NCBI GenBank assembly: GCA_964366055.1
Contig: CAYISE010000006.1
Span: forward strand, 1-37,823
Direction of reading: 5' to 3'
From: JBBTQX01 sp964366055
GTDB lineage: Bacteria > Patescibacteriota > Minisyncoccia > UBA6257 > GWB1-50-10
Length of the DNA: 37,823 bases
The notes under the pieces were generated by a model that saw nothing but the letters and a program-made list of their open reading frames with translations, had not been told where the DNA came from and searched no databases. Numbering within the stretch: the first letter of the stretch is position 1; each line of letters opens with the position of its first letter. Both the position numbers and the translations under genes were made by a program. Positions 37,769 through 37,823 of the stretch are shown here, in pieces.

Positions 37769-37823
37769 CCCCCGACAAATCCTCTCCGCTCGGCGCGCGC
37801 AGGCGCGCCTCGCGGTTGGCCAA
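37769..37823. other. Window end, GC-rich hairpin
   Basis: A 7-bp hairpin ggcgcgc (37792-37798) with gcgcgcc (37803-37809) lies near the end. No credible gene is visible; the open minus-strand frame across this area runs antisense through the tRNA and is spurious. Confidence 0.4.

Noticed and set aside
37473..37823. 116-codon minus-strand frame at the window end
   Set aside because: It runs through the antisense of groEL's tail, a terminator and the tRNA. Such frames are typical artefacts beside tRNA genes.

Overview
The window reads as a chromosome fragment from a Candidate Phyla Radiation bacterium (Patescibacteria, most likely a Parcubacteria relative). I infer this from tightly packed and often overlapping genes, trimmed versions of universal proteins (HrcA 235 aa, RelA/SpoT 564 aa, TruB 224 aa, ProRS without the large editing insert), the near absence of Shine-Dalgarno sequences, a prepilin beside a membrane-anchored protease, and DGR-type reverse transcriptase at the edge. 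TGA is used as a stop, so this is not a UGA-recoding lineage. The exact lineage cannot be fixed without rRNA or marker searches.

Layout. (1) 57-5424, plus strand: a DGR-clade reverse transcriptase, then mreB, a clamp-loader delta'-like ATPase, frr, rseP-like and ddl. (2) 5425-5862: a 450-base gap filled by two large nested palindromic elements. (3) 5875-15809: one long plus-strand run, proS-mreB-mreC-mreD-mrdA-greA-lysS-serS-PKD protein-ftsQ-like, covering cell elongation, wall synthesis, division and translation. (4) 15895-20005: an unknown gene with an atypical strong ribosome site, a minus-strand membrane glycosyltransferase, a prepilin and a membrane-anchored trypsin-like protease. (5) 20006-20656: 650 bases of palindromes and a dispersed repeat. 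(6) 20657-25864: CIRCE-controlled hrcA-grpE-dnaK-(unknown membrane protein)-dnaJ. (7) 26030-30293: truB, a tRNA-binding protein, nfo, PAP2-like, DedA and a glycosyltransferase. (8) 30386-30574: tRNA-Leu(CAA) plus the 5' half of a second tRNA-Leu. (9) 30623-33830: parA and parB, separated by about 1.5 kb that looks like an integrated or rearranged segment between two 132-base copies of the parA 3' end. (10) 33844-37552: relA/spoT divergent from groES-groEL over back-to-back promoters. (11) 37623-37702: an unusual glycine-like tRNA.

The most interesting material lies between the genes. All the larger gaps are filled with nested hairpins that share sequence words and a common plan: a closing stem, a conserved roughly 50-base core, then an inner hairpin. 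The closing stems of the two best units differ in sequence but keep pairing. This looks like a lineage-specific structured RNA or a non-coding mobile repeat family. A second pattern is promoter placement: several gap-preceded genes have a -10 box only 6-9 bases upstream of ATG, which predicts leaderless mRNAs. The two genes with textbook Shine-Dalgarno sites stand out as probable imports.
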